Positions 53,052 to 61,910 of a stretch of DNA of 64,000 bases are shown piece by piece. The stretch is from Sulfitobacter sediminilitoris (lineage in GTDB: Bacteria > Pseudomonadota > Alphaproteobacteria > Rhodobacterales > Rhodobacteraceae). Each line of letters starts with the position of its first letter. The stretch's first letter is position 1. The notes below the pieces were generated by a model, which was not told the DNA's origin, did no database searches, and saw only the letters and a program-made list of their open reading frames with translations. Made by a program: the position numbers and the translations under genes. The DNA is taken from assembly GCF_010667575.1 (NCBI RefSeq), contig NZ_JAABNT010000002.1:1-64000 (forward strand). Reading direction: 5' to 3'.

Positions 53052-53708
53052 ATGACGCCGCTCGATATTCTAACCCCTCTCATCCTCTTGCTGGCCTTCA
53101 TTGGGTACATCACCTGTTTTGTACGGATGTTCCGGCTGACGCTCGCCGGGACAGCAGCATTGGCGATCGTCATATCGCGTGATTTCGGCTTTGAAACGGG
53201 AAACCTTGTCTATTGGGGTGCAGGGTTCAGCGTTGTGCTGGCTGCTGTTCTTGCGGCAACCTTCCAACGGGAAACACAACGCGCTGAAGCCCCGACAAAG
53301 AAAAACGGCAAGTCAAGAAAACCATCTTCCGAGGTGGTTATTGGCGGGACCAACGTGATGTACTGGGACGGAGAAGCGGACTTGCGCACACTGCGGTCTG
53401 TGGTTGATCAGCTTCGCTCCAAGGGCAAGTATCCATTTGTCTTTCTCGATGCGTCTTCGCGACACCATTTGAAGGATCCGTCGCTGGATGAAAGAGGTTT
53501 CGCGAAGGCACTGGGCCTGAAACGCGACCGGATCATGGTGTGCCCTGCCCGCACCGAAGCAGACGCGTTCATCCTGAAGTACGCGCGTGAACATCGGCTG
53601 CCGGTGGTGTCAAACGATCGCTTTGGCGACCGGGCACAGCAAGCCAAGGGTCTCAAACTGATCAAGGGCGGTGTTGCCGGAGGCAAACCTATCCTTGAAG
53701 GCCTGTAG
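53052..53708 (+). CDS. membrane-anchored NYN/Zc3h12a-type nuclease-like protein lacking the first Asp
   Basis: From the ATG at 53052 (AGGAG upstream) the 218-residue protein has two N-terminal helices, a Lys-rich linker and a NYN/PIN-like domain from about residue 95. The first acidic motif of the family, normally I-D-G-(S/T)-N-V, reads VVIGGTNVMYWDG; the codon is GGC, one base from GAC. Other acidic positions remain (VFLDASS, EADAFILKYA, SNDRFGD). Family members are RNases; loss of this Asp may abolish or weaken catalysis. Confidence 0.8.
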   Translation: MTPLDILTPLILLLAFIGYITCFVRMFRLTLAGTAALAIVISRDFGFETGNLVYWGAGFSVVLAAVLAATFQRETQRAEAPTKKNGKSRKPSSEVVIGGTNVMYWDGEADLRTLRSVVDQLRSKGKYPFVFLDASSRHHLKDPSLDERGFAKALGLKRDRIMVCPARTEADAFILKYAREHRLPVVSNDRFGDRAQQAKGLKLIKGGVAGGKPILEGL

Positions 53709-53785
53709 CTTTGTCGCGGGTCTCAAAGCCTGCAAAGAACGCCAAATCATGGTAACCTGACGCGATTTCATTCAGGAAAGCCACC

Positions 53786-54076
53786 ATGCCCAAAGCTTAT
53801 ATCATTGCCCACATTGACGTTCACAACGCCGACCTATTCGCCAAGTTCAGAGAGCTTTCCGCGCCGGTCCTTGCCGAGTACGGGGCGAAGGTTCTTGTCG
53901 GAAACCCCTCGCCGGATCAACGCGAAGGGGCGGTGAAACCAACAACGGTTATTGTTGAGTTCAAGGACATGGAAACTGCGACGACGTTTTACGAATCACA
54001 AGGCTATACCGAGGCACGTGCGGTCAGGCAGCAGGCCGCAGACACGGACCTGATAATTGTAGAGGGCCTTGGTTAG
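53786..54076 (+). CDS. DUF1330 family protein
   Basis: The 96-residue protein is a ferredoxin-like DUF1330 domain: KAYIIAHIDVHNADLF, VLVGNPSP, TVIVEFKDMETATTFYESQGYTEARAVRQQ. Function is unknown; the fold is related to dimeric alpha/beta barrel proteins such as monooxygenases. It converges with pncA with a 4-nt overlap. Confidence 0.88.
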   Translation: MPKAYIIAHIDVHNADLFAKFRELSAPVLAEYGAKVLVGNPSPDQREGAVKPTTVIVEFKDMETATTFYESQGYTEARAVRQQAADTDLIIVEGLG

Positions 54077-54666
54077 GTCAGGGCTACCCCCGCCTCGCGC
54101 ATACCGTCTTGGGCTGCCGCCAGCGAACCATTCAGATCAATCGCCCGGCACAGATCCTGCCGCACGGTCACGTCGAAACCCAGTTTCGCTGCGTCCACTG
54201 CCGAGTAATTCACGCAGAAATCCAGCGCCAGGCCGACCATCGTGAGCTCTGATATTCCCCGCGTGCGCAGATATCCCTCAAGCCCGGTCGGGGTTTCGTG
54301 ATCATTCTCAAAGAACGCAGAATAGCTGTCGATCTTCGGATTATAGCCTTTGCGGATGATCAGATCGGCGCGGTCCTGATGCAGTTCCATATGAAACTTG
54401 GCGCCCATGCTGCCCTGGATGCAGTGATCTGGCCAGAGTACCTGTGGGCCGTAAGGCATCTCGATCATGTCATAGGGGTTCTTGTCTTCGTGGGATGACG
54501 CGAAAGAGGAATGGCCCGCCGGGTGCCAATCCTGCGTCAGGATCACCGCATTGAAGTCAGCCATCAGCGCATTGATGTCCTGTACGATCTCATCACCGCC
54601 CGGGACGGCCAGCGCGCCACCGGGGCAGAAATCATTTTGGACGTCGATCACGATAAGGGCACGCAT
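54073..54666 (-). CDS. pncA: nicotinamidase
   Basis: The 197-residue enzyme has the isochorismatase-fold triad: Asp8 in VIDVQNDFCPGG, a Lys in the central part (QGSMGAKFH region) and nucleophile Cys151 in ALDFCVNYSAVDA. The metal site QDWHPAGHSSFASSH is intact. It hydrolyses nicotinamide to nicotinate, the substrate of the nearby PncB. Confidence 0.96.
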   Translation of the reverse strand: MRALIVIDVQNDFCPGGALAVPGGDEIVQDINALMADFNAVILTQDWHPAGHSSFASSHEDKNPYDMIEMPYGPQVLWPDHCIQGSMGAKFHMELHQDRADLIIRKGYNPKIDSYSAFFENDHETPTGLEGYLRTRGISELTMVGLALDFCVNYSAVDAAKLGFDVTVRQDLCRAIDLNGSLAAAQDGMREAGVALT

Positions 54667-54754
54667 GTTGCTGTTCCTTGATAGGTGCTCTTAGTGTGGA
54701 TTTTAGCCTACCTCCCACTTGCACAACAGGGGCCTGAGGGCCTATTTCGCCGCC

Positions 54755-55645
54755 ATGTACACAATTGCCGCCCTTTATCACTTCACCCGTTTCGAAGATC
54801 CTGCCGCGCTCAAACCTGCGCTGCTGGACCTGTGCGTGTCACAGGATGTGAAAGGAACGCTTCTGCTGGCGCAGGAAGGGGTGAACGGAACCATCGCAGG
54901 CCCGCGTGCCGGGATCGACGCAGTGATTGCGCATTTGCGCGGCTTGCCGGGATGCAAAGAGCTTGAGTGGAAAGAGGCCACGTCAGAGACACCGCCGTTC
55001 CCGCGCATGAAAGTGCGGATCAAGCGCGAGATCGTGACGATGGGCCAGCCCGATGTGGATCCGGCAAGCAAGGTCGGCAATTATGTGGATCCCGCCGATT
55101 GGAATGAGCTGATCACAAGCCCTGATGTGGCGGTGATTGACACGCGCAACGATTACGAGGTTGCGATTGGTACCTTCGAGGGGGCGATTGACCCCGAAAC
55201 CAAAAGTTTTGGTGAATTCCCAGCTTGGTGGGAAAAGAACAAGGATCGTTTTCACAACAAGCGGATTGCGATGTTTTGCACCGGTGGCATCCGCTGCGAG
55301 AAATCGACGAACTACCTGCTGGGTCAGGGCGTCGAGGATGTCTATCACCTTAAAGGTGGTATTCTGAAATACCTCGAGGAAGTGCCCGAGGAAGAAAGCA
55401 CATGGGACGGTGACTGCTTTGTCTTTGATGCCCGCGTGAGCGTGGGCCACGGGCTGAAAGAAGGGCCGCACCTGCTGTGCCACGGCTGCCGTCAGCCGAT
55501 CCTGCCCCAAGACACGCACCGGCCCGAATACGAGCATGGCGTCAGCTGTCACAACTGCTTTGACAAGACGTCCGATTGGGACAAGGAACGCTTTCGCGAG
55601 CGGCAAAAGCAGATCAAGCTGGCTGAGGCGCGGGGACAGGGATAG
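54755..55645 (+). CDS. trhO: tRNA uridine-5-hydroxylase TrhO (rhodanese domain)
   Basis: The ATG at 54755 gives 296 residues. An N-terminal acylphosphatase-like part (GTLLLAQEGVNGTIAG) is followed by a rhodanese domain with VIDTRNDYEV and the active-site loop MFCTGGIRCEKS, and a Cys-rich C-terminal part (LCHGCRQPI and VSCHNCFDK). TrhO forms 5-hydroxyuridine at position 34 of some tRNAs using O2. The 3' end overlaps the convergent MFS gene by 32 nt. Confidence 0.95.
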   Translation: MYTIAALYHFTRFEDPAALKPALLDLCVSQDVKGTLLLAQEGVNGTIAGPRAGIDAVIAHLRGLPGCKELEWKEATSETPPFPRMKVRIKREIVTMGQPDVDPASKVGNYVDPADWNELITSPDVAVIDTRNDYEVAIGTFEGAIDPETKSFGEFPAWWEKNKDRFHNKRIAMFCTGGIRCEKSTNYLLGQGVEDVYHLKGGILKYLEEVPEEESTWDGDCFVFDARVSVGHGLKEGPHLLCHGCRQPILPQDTHRPEYEHGVSCHNCFDKTSDWDKERFRERQKQIKLAEARGQG

Positions 55646-56873
55646 CGGGTTTGCGTGGCCTGCTGCGCAGCAAAAGCCAAAGCATGATGGCGACGTTCAC
55701 CCCGTTCCAGACGATCCCGTTGATAAACGCCCATTGGTAACTGCCGGTCCAGTCATAGATCTGACCAGAGACCCAGCCGCCCAGCGCCATGCCCATGATC
55801 GTTGCCATCATCACAAATCCGACGCGCGCGCCCGCCTCCTTGGCGGGCATGTATTCGCGGACAATCAGCGCGTAGCTGGGGACAATGCCGCCCTGGCTTA
55901 ATCCAAAGACAAGACTGACAACGTAGAGCGAGACGAGACCGCCCGCCGGCAGATACAGAAACAGCGCCAGTCCCTGAAGCGTGGATCCGATGAGCAACGT
56001 GCGAACGCCACCCAGCCGATCCGCCAGGAGGCCCGACACGATGCGAGAGCCAACGCCACCCAAAAGCATCAGCGACAACATCTCGGCCCCAACAGCGGGG
56101 CCAAAGCCCAGATCGACGCAAAGTGCCACGATGTGAACCTGTGGCATCGACATGGCAATGCAACAACAGATACCTGCAAACCCCAGCAAAATGGCGAGTG
56201 TGCGCGGGCTGAGACCAGCTGACTGTGCGTTGAGGCTGGAGGCCGCGTGGGCGCTGGCATGAGTCTCTGAGGAAACCTGTCGCCGGAGCAGCAGGGCAAG
56301 CGGTATAATACCGAAAAAGGTGACAACAGCCATCACGGTGTAGACCGCCCGCCAGCCGCTGTCCTGCATGACACCCGCAAGGACCATCGGCCAGATCGCT
56401 CCAGAAAGGTAATTGCCACTGGCCACCAGCGCGACGGCGATGCCGCGCCTGCGGACGAACCAGTGCGAGATGTCGGCTATCAGAGGACCGAAACCAACGG
56501 CTGAGGCAAACCCGATGAGAAGTTGCGCAAAAGACAGCATGGCGATGGATTGAGAAAGGATCGCCAGGATCAGACCGCCAACAATACCGAGTGCGGCAAG
56601 GATGAGCGAGACAGTCACGCCGAACCGATCCAGCGCCCGGCCCAGTGCAAAATTGCCCAAGGCGAACCCGATCATGTTCAGCGTGTACGGAAGAGACGCA
56701 TCCGCACGACTGGTCCCGAATTCAGCCTGGACGGCAGGCAGGATCACGATAATCGCCCACATGCCCGCATTGGCAATAATCGCCACCAGCATCGTGACGA
56801 CAAGTCGAAACCACGAATAGCGGCTGTCTGTTTCGGCAATCTGGGTCAAACAGGATCCTTCCACCTGCATCAA
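55614..56873 (-). CDS. MFS transporter (oxalate/formate antiporter-like)
   Basis: The 419-residue protein has 12 predicted helices. ALGNFALGRALDRFGVTVSL is the loop 2-3 motif and GFGPLIADISHWFVRRRGIAVALVASGNYLSGAIWP is typical of the YhjX/monocarboxylate type. The substrate is unknown. ATG 56873 and 56870 are adjacent candidates. It is divergent from the flagellar motB gene. Confidence 0.85.
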   Translation of the reverse strand: MMQVEGSCLTQIAETDSRYSWFRLVVTMLVAIIANAGMWAIIVILPAVQAEFGTSRADASLPYTLNMIGFALGNFALGRALDRFGVTVSLILAALGIVGGLILAILSQSIAMLSFAQLLIGFASAVGFGPLIADISHWFVRRRGIAVALVASGNYLSGAIWPMVLAGVMQDSGWRAVYTVMAVVTFFGIIPLALLLRRQVSSETHASAHAASSLNAQSAGLSPRTLAILLGFAGICCCIAMSMPQVHIVALCVDLGFGPAVGAEMLSLMLLGGVGSRIVSGLLADRLGGVRTLLIGSTLQGLALFLYLPAGGLVSLYVVSLVFGLSQGGIVPSYALIVREYMPAKEAGARVGFVMMATIMGMALGGWVSGQIYDWTGSYQWAFINGIVWNGVNVAIMLWLLLRSRPRKPAIPVPAPQPA

Positions 56874-56929
56874 GCGTCAAACCAGAATTATGCGCAAGGG
56901 CTGAGGTGAAATGCGCACAATTGAAGCTG

Positions 56930-56944
56930 TTAAGCTCGCGTTAG
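56930..56944. promoter_or_regulatory. candidate CtrA box upstream of motB
   Basis: TTAA-N7-TTAG (56930-56944) is one base from the CtrA consensus TTAA-N7-TTAA and lies about 45 nt before the motB ATG. CtrA controls flagellar genes in Rhodobacterales. A near-identical box precedes flgE. Confidence 0.5.
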
Positions 56945-56989
56945 GGGCCACCTTGCTAGCACAGCCTTGGGTGAATAGAGGTGGTGGAG

Positions 56990-57831
56990 ATGGGTGCGCA
57001 AGCAAATGCGGCGCCAGTCATCATCAAGAAGAAAAAGGTCGTTGGCGGCGGTGGGCATCATGGCGGTGCCTGGAAGGTTGCCTACGCGGATTTCGTGACC
57101 GCGATGATGGCTTTTTTCATGTTGATGTGGCTGCTGAATGCGACGACAGAACAGCAACGCAAGGGTATTGCGGATTATTTTTCGCCGACGATTCCGATCA
57201 ATCGGGTGTCTGGCGGCGGGAATGGTGCGTTTGGCGGAGAAAGCATATTCTCCGAGACCACACTGCCACAGACAGGGACCGGCGGCACCGATACACGGAT
57301 TTCCCCGAAGTGAGTGCGCGTGGAAATACCGGCACCGAGATGGACGACGACGCAGACCAGGAAGCCTTTGAGACGCTCGAGAAAATGCTGGTCGGGCAAG
57401 GCGGCGAGACCATGGTCATGGAAAACGCGCTGCGGCATATCGTGACCCGGATCACTGATGAAGGCTTGGTGATCGAACTTTTTGAACTTGAGGGAATTCC
57501 TCTGTTCGAGGATGGCACTGACACGCCAACGCAGCTTTTGCGGGATTTGTCGGCACTTATCTCTTCAACGGCCAAGGCCGTTACGAACGGCATAGCGATT
57601 GGCGGGCATGTCCGCGCGACACCCATTGTATTGGCCAACAGTCCGGTCTGGGATCAATCAGCCAATCGCGCGGCAAAAATGCGTGAGCTGCTCGAAGATT
57701 CCGGCATCGCACCCGCCCGTATCAAAAGAGTCACCGGACATGCTGATCGCACTCCGGTTCTGCAGGACACGATGGCGCGACGTAACAATCGCATCGAAGT
57801 GGTGTTGTTGCGGAAAACTGACCGCAAATAG
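56990..57831 (+). pseudogene. motB: flagellar motor protein MotB, frameshifted
   Basis: The first part, from ATG 56990, has GGAWKVAYADFVTAMMAFFMLMWLLNAT, the single MotB helix with the proton-binding Asp. It stops at 57311-57313 after DTRISPK. The rest continues in another frame from about 57303 (EVSARGNTGTEMDDDADQ) to 57831 and carries the OmpA-like peptidoglycan-binding domain ending in RVTGHADRTPVLQDTMARRNNRIEVVLL. One extra C in the CCCC run at 57303-57306 would restore a single frame. Without that, the product lacks the OmpA-like domain. Confidence 0.85.
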
Positions 57832-57870
57832 GCTGGTTACGGCCACGGCAAATACCCGGCATTTTATCTG

Positions 57871-57885
57871 TTAGCCCGGAATTAA
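57871..57885. promoter_or_regulatory. candidate CtrA box upstream of flgE
   Basis: TTAG-N7-TTAA (57871-57885) is one base from TTAA-N7-TTAA and sits 61 nt before the flgE ATG. Having similar sites in front of both motB and flgE strengthens the case for CtrA control. Confidence 0.5.
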
Positions 57886-58097
57886 GCCGGCGTCGTCTAT
57901 GTGTCCGGTGAACAACACTGACACAGCAGAAAGGCGTTTCTGACTTATGACCATTTCTTCTTCGCTCAATGCCGGGGTGGCGGGCCTTCAGGCGAATGCA
58001 ACCCGATTGGCTTCGATTTCGGACAACATCGCAAATTCGTCGACCTTCGGGTACAAGCGGGTCGAAACGGATTTCCATTCCATCGTGATCGCCTCCC

Positions 58098-58106
58098 GGG
58101 GGGGGG
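58098..58106 (+). repeat. nine-G tract inside flgE at the frameshift point
   Basis: A homopolymer of nine G lies near codon 51 of flgE. Eight G would give the continuous hook protein (RGGTYSAGGVRALTER), so the tract could vary in length by slippage. A sequencing or assembly error in the tract is equally possible. Confidence 0.8.
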
Positions 58107-59206
58107 ACATATTCGGCAGGCGGCGTGCGCGCCTTGACAGAGCGCCTGATTGATGAGCGAGGCTACCTTGTCTCAACCAACAATGCCACGGATCTTGCTG
58201 TACGTGGACGCGGGTTTCTACCTGTGACGCAAGCCACGGACGTTGAGGTTGCCAATGGCGAGGCAAGCATGTTCCTGACCACCACAGGATCTTTCCGGAC
58301 CGATTCCGAAGGGTATTTGAGGTCCAACTCCGGTCTGGTGCTACTGGGGTGGCCTGCGTTGCCAGATGGCACCATACCCAGCTTTCCGCGCGACACATCC
58401 GATGGGCTTGAGCCTGTCCAGATCAATGTCAATCAATTCTCAGGAGAACCGACAACGCGCATGACGCTTGGCGTGAACCTGCCCGCAACCGAAACAGATG
58501 CGGGTTCGGACGGTGATATCTCGGAGTTGTCGGTGGAGTATTACGATAACCTGGGCACGTCTGAGAATATTAACATCACTTTCTCGCCCGATGTGCCTGC
58601 AACGGGGTCCTCCAATACTTGGACTATGACCCTGCGCGACTCGGTCGACCCTACGGTGACGATCGGGGAATACACCCTGGAATTTGCGGATGACCGTACT
58701 GCGGGCGGGACGCTTTTGTCCGTAACATCTGTCGGTCCGACAGGTGGTGCCTATGATCCATTGACCGGCACGATCATCGTGGATGTGGCTGGCGGCCCAA
58801 TGGAGATCGATATCGGTCAACTTGGTGAGAGCGACGGGATTACCCAACTTTCTGACAATTTCGCACCGATCTCGATTTCAAAAGACGGTTCACCTGTCGG
58901 GAACATGACCAGCGTCGAAGTGGACCCAAATGGGTTTGTCTTTGCCTATTTCGACACGGGAATCACACGGGTGATTTACCAGGTGCCGCTGGTCGATCTG
59001 CCATACCCAAACGGCATGGTCGCGCTTGATCAGCAGACCTATCAGCCGTCGCTCGATAGCGGGTCGTTTTTCCTTTGGGATGCCAGTGACGGTCCGACCG
59101 GAGATATCCTGTCTTTCGCATTGGAGGAATCCAACACCGATGTAGCGGGTGAGCTGACGTCGATGATCCAGACACAGCGCGCCTATAGCTCGAACGCGAA
59201 GGTCAT

Positions 59207-59347
59207 TCAGACCGTGGAATTATCCTTGGCACTGGCGACCGATTTACCGGTCGAAATTGCGTTTTGCGTCCCGGCCAGGCTGGCATTGATGGATTTCAGA
59301 GTCTGCAGCGCAACCATTGCGCTGTTGTTGGTAAGAATGCTCGACAT
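59207..59347 (-). pseudogene. fliC: flagellin gene remnant, N-terminal 46 residues only
   Basis: On the minus strand the ATG at 59347, with AAGGA 8 nt upstream, encodes MSSILTNNSAMVALQTLKSI, then a stretch through STGKSVASAKDNS: the conserved flagellin N-terminus (D0 region). It stops at a TGA formed by flgE sequence, right after KDNSTV, where flagellins continue with AVWAISK. The remaining 85% of the gene is absent. The 5' leader up to flgN is still present. Confidence 0.88.
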
Positions 59348-59554
59348 AAGCATGTTCCTTCAGTCATTGACGCTTTGCGTCCGTTATGTCCCACCCCCCA
59401 CGGGGCTGGACGACATGTCGTTCTGACCAATGCATGCGCTTTTGATGTAAGACGATGCGCCACCCGACCTCGGATGCGGCACCACTGATGCCTCTGCCGG
59501 GTTAACGAATGCTGAACACCTGTACGTGGATTCTTAAGATTTTTAATTAAAGAC

Positions 59555-59914
59555 TCATGCCCGCCGTTCGACAGAGCTATCAGGCAATGCAACGATGTCG
59601 TGTTTCTTGCCGTCTGCCCCATAGGTCTCAAGGGCGCCTTTCACCTCTCGCAGTTTTGCAAGCCGGGATGCGACCGCGCGAATACCTTCTAGCGCCCCGT
59701 CCATCAGCAGCTGATTCCGACGTACTTTGCTGTCCAGCATTTGCATTGCTGAAAGGTCGGATTGCGGTGTGCTGTTCATCGCCTCAATCAACGCTTCCTT
59801 GGAAACAAGGAGCTCATTGAGCTTTTCAAGATCTCCCTTCAAAAGCGCTTCGCGCTCTGTATCCAGCAGATCACTCAGTTCAATCACCGGTCCGTTCCCA
59901 GTCTTAGCCGTCAT
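59555..59914 (-). CDS. flgN: FlgN-like flagellar export chaperone
   Basis: The 119-residue protein is helical: LSDLLDTEREALLKGDLEKLNELLVSKEALIEAM, then SKVRRNQLLMDGALEGIRAVASRLAKL, in the style of FlgN, the chaperone for hook-associated proteins FlgK and FlgL. It overlaps the flgJ-like stop by 11 nt and lies just upstream of the flagellin remnant. The frame is intact although its substrates' genes are not in the window. Confidence 0.78.
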   Translation of the reverse strand: MTAKTGNGPVIELSDLLDTEREALLKGDLEKLNELLVSKEALIEAMNSTPQSDLSAMQMLDSKVRRNQLLMDGALEGIRAVASRLAKLREVKGALETYGADGKKHDIVALPDSSVERRA

Positions 59915-60224
59915 TGTCTCGCTCCTTCAGTGCTTCAAAAATCGATTCGCTCAACCCGATACCCCCTGCCCGGACCATTGCCATTGCGTGTTCCTCTACC
60001 AGGAACGAAGAAAACTGGTCTTCTCCCGGGCCACCACCAAACCCCTCGCGCGACGAGCCAAGTCCAGCTCCTTTCAGCATTTCCGCAAGAAAACTTGCCT
60101 CAAGTTTCTGAGCCGCTTGGCGAAGGGACTGATCAAGAGAATTGCTGGTATGAGCCGGTAGTGCAGGTCGTACGGTATCCACGGGCTGGGTCCTTAAATT
60201 GCGGTCTATTTTCCGCAACATGCG
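59904..60224 (-). CDS. flgJ: FlgJ-like rod-binding protein (no muramidase domain)
   Basis: With the ATG at 60224 the product has 106 residues; the frame is open further, but the extra N-terminus has no family feature. LRQAAQKLEASFLAEMLKGAGLG, GGPGEDQFSSFL and GGIGLSESIFEAL match the N-terminal rod-binding domain of FlgJ, which caps or scaffolds rod assembly. There is no C-terminal peptidoglycan hydrolase domain, as is usual in alphaproteobacteria. Divergent from fliK. Confidence 0.85.
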   Translation of the reverse strand, partial: RMLRKIDRNLRTQPVDTVRPALPAHTSNSLDQSLRQAAQKLEASFLAEMLKGAGLGSSREGFGGGPGEDQFSSFLVEEHAMAMVRAGGIGLSESIFEALKERDNDG

Positions 60225-60299
60225 CCACGCCTGGTAAACAACCGGTAACGACCTTCGCAGATAAAGAAGCCCAACGGAGAAGAAATCCCGGAGGTTTTC

Positions 60300-61898
60300 G
60301 TGCATCAAATCATGTCGGGCAGCTTGCTACCGCTGGCTCCCGAAGTGGCGGCCCAGCCTATTGCGCCGCAACAGAATACAACACCGGAAGGTGCAGTATC
60401 TCCGAAAGTTTTGGAAAACGCCCAAAGTTTTGCAGCGCTTTTTGCCGAAGAGCATTCACAGGGCGAGGGAGCGACGACCCTGTCGCCTGATTTGACTGCC
60501 GTCAAATCTGACGCGCCTGTTTCAATCACCGCCCCGGACGCCGTTGAGGGTAGCCTAGAAGCAGACCAGATAGACGTCAGGCATGCGACGGGTAGCAAGT
60601 TGTCTCTGGAAAATTCAGAAGACGTTGATACAGCACGTTCTGGCCCGAATGCTACCAGCTCCAAAAATATTGCCAATGGAAACGATGAAATTGCGGTCGG
60701 TCGCTCTGATGATCAGGTACGTTTCACTGAAGCAGGGCGCGTCCCGATCCAGCCAGCGACCCGTGCGGTGGATCTTTAACAGAAAGCGCCAAAATCTACA
60801 GATATGCAGACGGACATGGCAGGCGTCGCACCATTGAAGAAGGCGTCAGGCGCAACAACGTCCGCGCAGACTTCCGTTCAAGCTTTGCATTTGGATCAAA
60901 CCGTCCACAACTCAAAGGCTCTTTCCAACGATAAGATAGCGAAATCTTCCTTTGGTAGGCCGGGAAAAACTGATGGCGTTGAGACCACCCAGACGCGCAC
61001 CTCTGAGGTGGGGAGTTCGCAGTTGCAGAAAACAACATCTTCATTTGCAGCCAAAACTCAATCGCACGGCAATCAGATATCATTAGTAGCTTAGGATGCA
61101 CCGGCTGATCCGAAGCATGTCATTCTTCAAAGACACATCAGCACTCCACAATCTGGCTTTAATCCAGACGTCATGCTAAATAGCCCCCAAGCCCCTGGCA
61201 ACGATGAAATTCTCATTCCCACTCTTCCCGGGCAGCGATCCAAACGTCGTGCTGAAATCAGACGCAGTGTTGATCCTGTCTCTACAACCGCAACGCTCCC
61301 GCTAAAGCCTAACAATCCCGGACAAGCAACGCCCAACGCTCCTTCAGGTTTCTCGATGCACGTCCTGCCGGAGCATCGCAGAAATGTGTTCTTTACCACT
61401 CGTTCAGGCGATCAGATCGATCCACACGCATCTGTTCGAACCGATTCTCAAACAACAACCTCACTGCCAGTCAATAACACCATACCCTCTCGTATGGATT
61501 TGCCTCAGATGATTTCGAGGCAGATCGCAGAGGCGCTTTACCATATGCCAGCACGGCCGGTGGAAATCACGCTCAGCCCGGAGGAACAGGGACGGGTACG
61601 ATTGGCTCTTTCATCGTCAGAAGCTGGGATTGTGGTCATTGTGCTGGCTGAACGGAGCGAAACAATTGATCTGATGCGGCGCCACATCAATAGTCTTGAA
61701 GCGGCATTTCAGGCCATTGGCTACAGCGATATTTCCTTCTCTTTCTCAGGGGGCGGGGATGCAGAAACGGAAAGCAGGGCTGAGCAAACAGACACTTCTC
61801 CGTCCAAACGTTTGAATGGAGCGGAACACGCCGACCCACAAGCCTCTCAGATCAGATTAGCACCCGGCGTCACAGCTGGGCTCGACATCCGCCTTTGA
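60300..61898 (+). pseudogene. fliK: flagellar hook-length control protein FliK with two in-frame stops
   Basis: GTG at 60300 (GGAGG 5 nt upstream) opens a frame that would encode about 532 codons to 61898. It is broken by TAA at 60777-60779 and TAG at 61092-61094, all in the same frame, so these are nonsense changes rather than indels. The C-terminal part from 61173 has the FliK domain: RPVEITLSPEEQGRVRLALSS and MRRHINSLEAAFQAIGYSDISFSFSGG. The N-terminal and middle parts are Ser/Thr/Gln-rich, as in other FliK proteins. Confidence 0.85.
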
Positions 61899-61910
61899 AC
61901 AGGACAAAGC

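Larger units (their letters stand above)
57947..59426 (+). pseudogene. flgE: flagellar hook protein FlgE, frameshifted and fused to antisense flagellin
   Basis: The first frame gives LNAGVAGLQANATRLASISDNIANSSTFGYKRVETDF, the FlgE N-terminal rod-like motif, and ends at 58153. The remainder reads in the next frame from about 58107: VSTNNATDLAVRGRGFLPV, the FlgE domains, and IQTQRAYSSNAKVIQTV, which is close to the normal C-terminus. The shift falls in a run of nine G (58098-58106); eight would keep frame. After about 59215 the frame runs on antisense to a flagellin remnant to a chance stop at 59426, so the last 10-15 normal residues are missing. Confidence 0.87.

Noticed and set aside
57300-57312. 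Programmed -1 frameshifting in motB
   Set aside because: The site does not fit the X-XXY-YYZ heptamer and the gene lies among other broken flagellar genes; a simple deletion explains it better.
59348-59554. CtrA box in the leader of the flagellin remnant
   Set aside because: TTAA repeats occur at 59534-59551 but the spacing is 5 or 9 nt, not the required 7.
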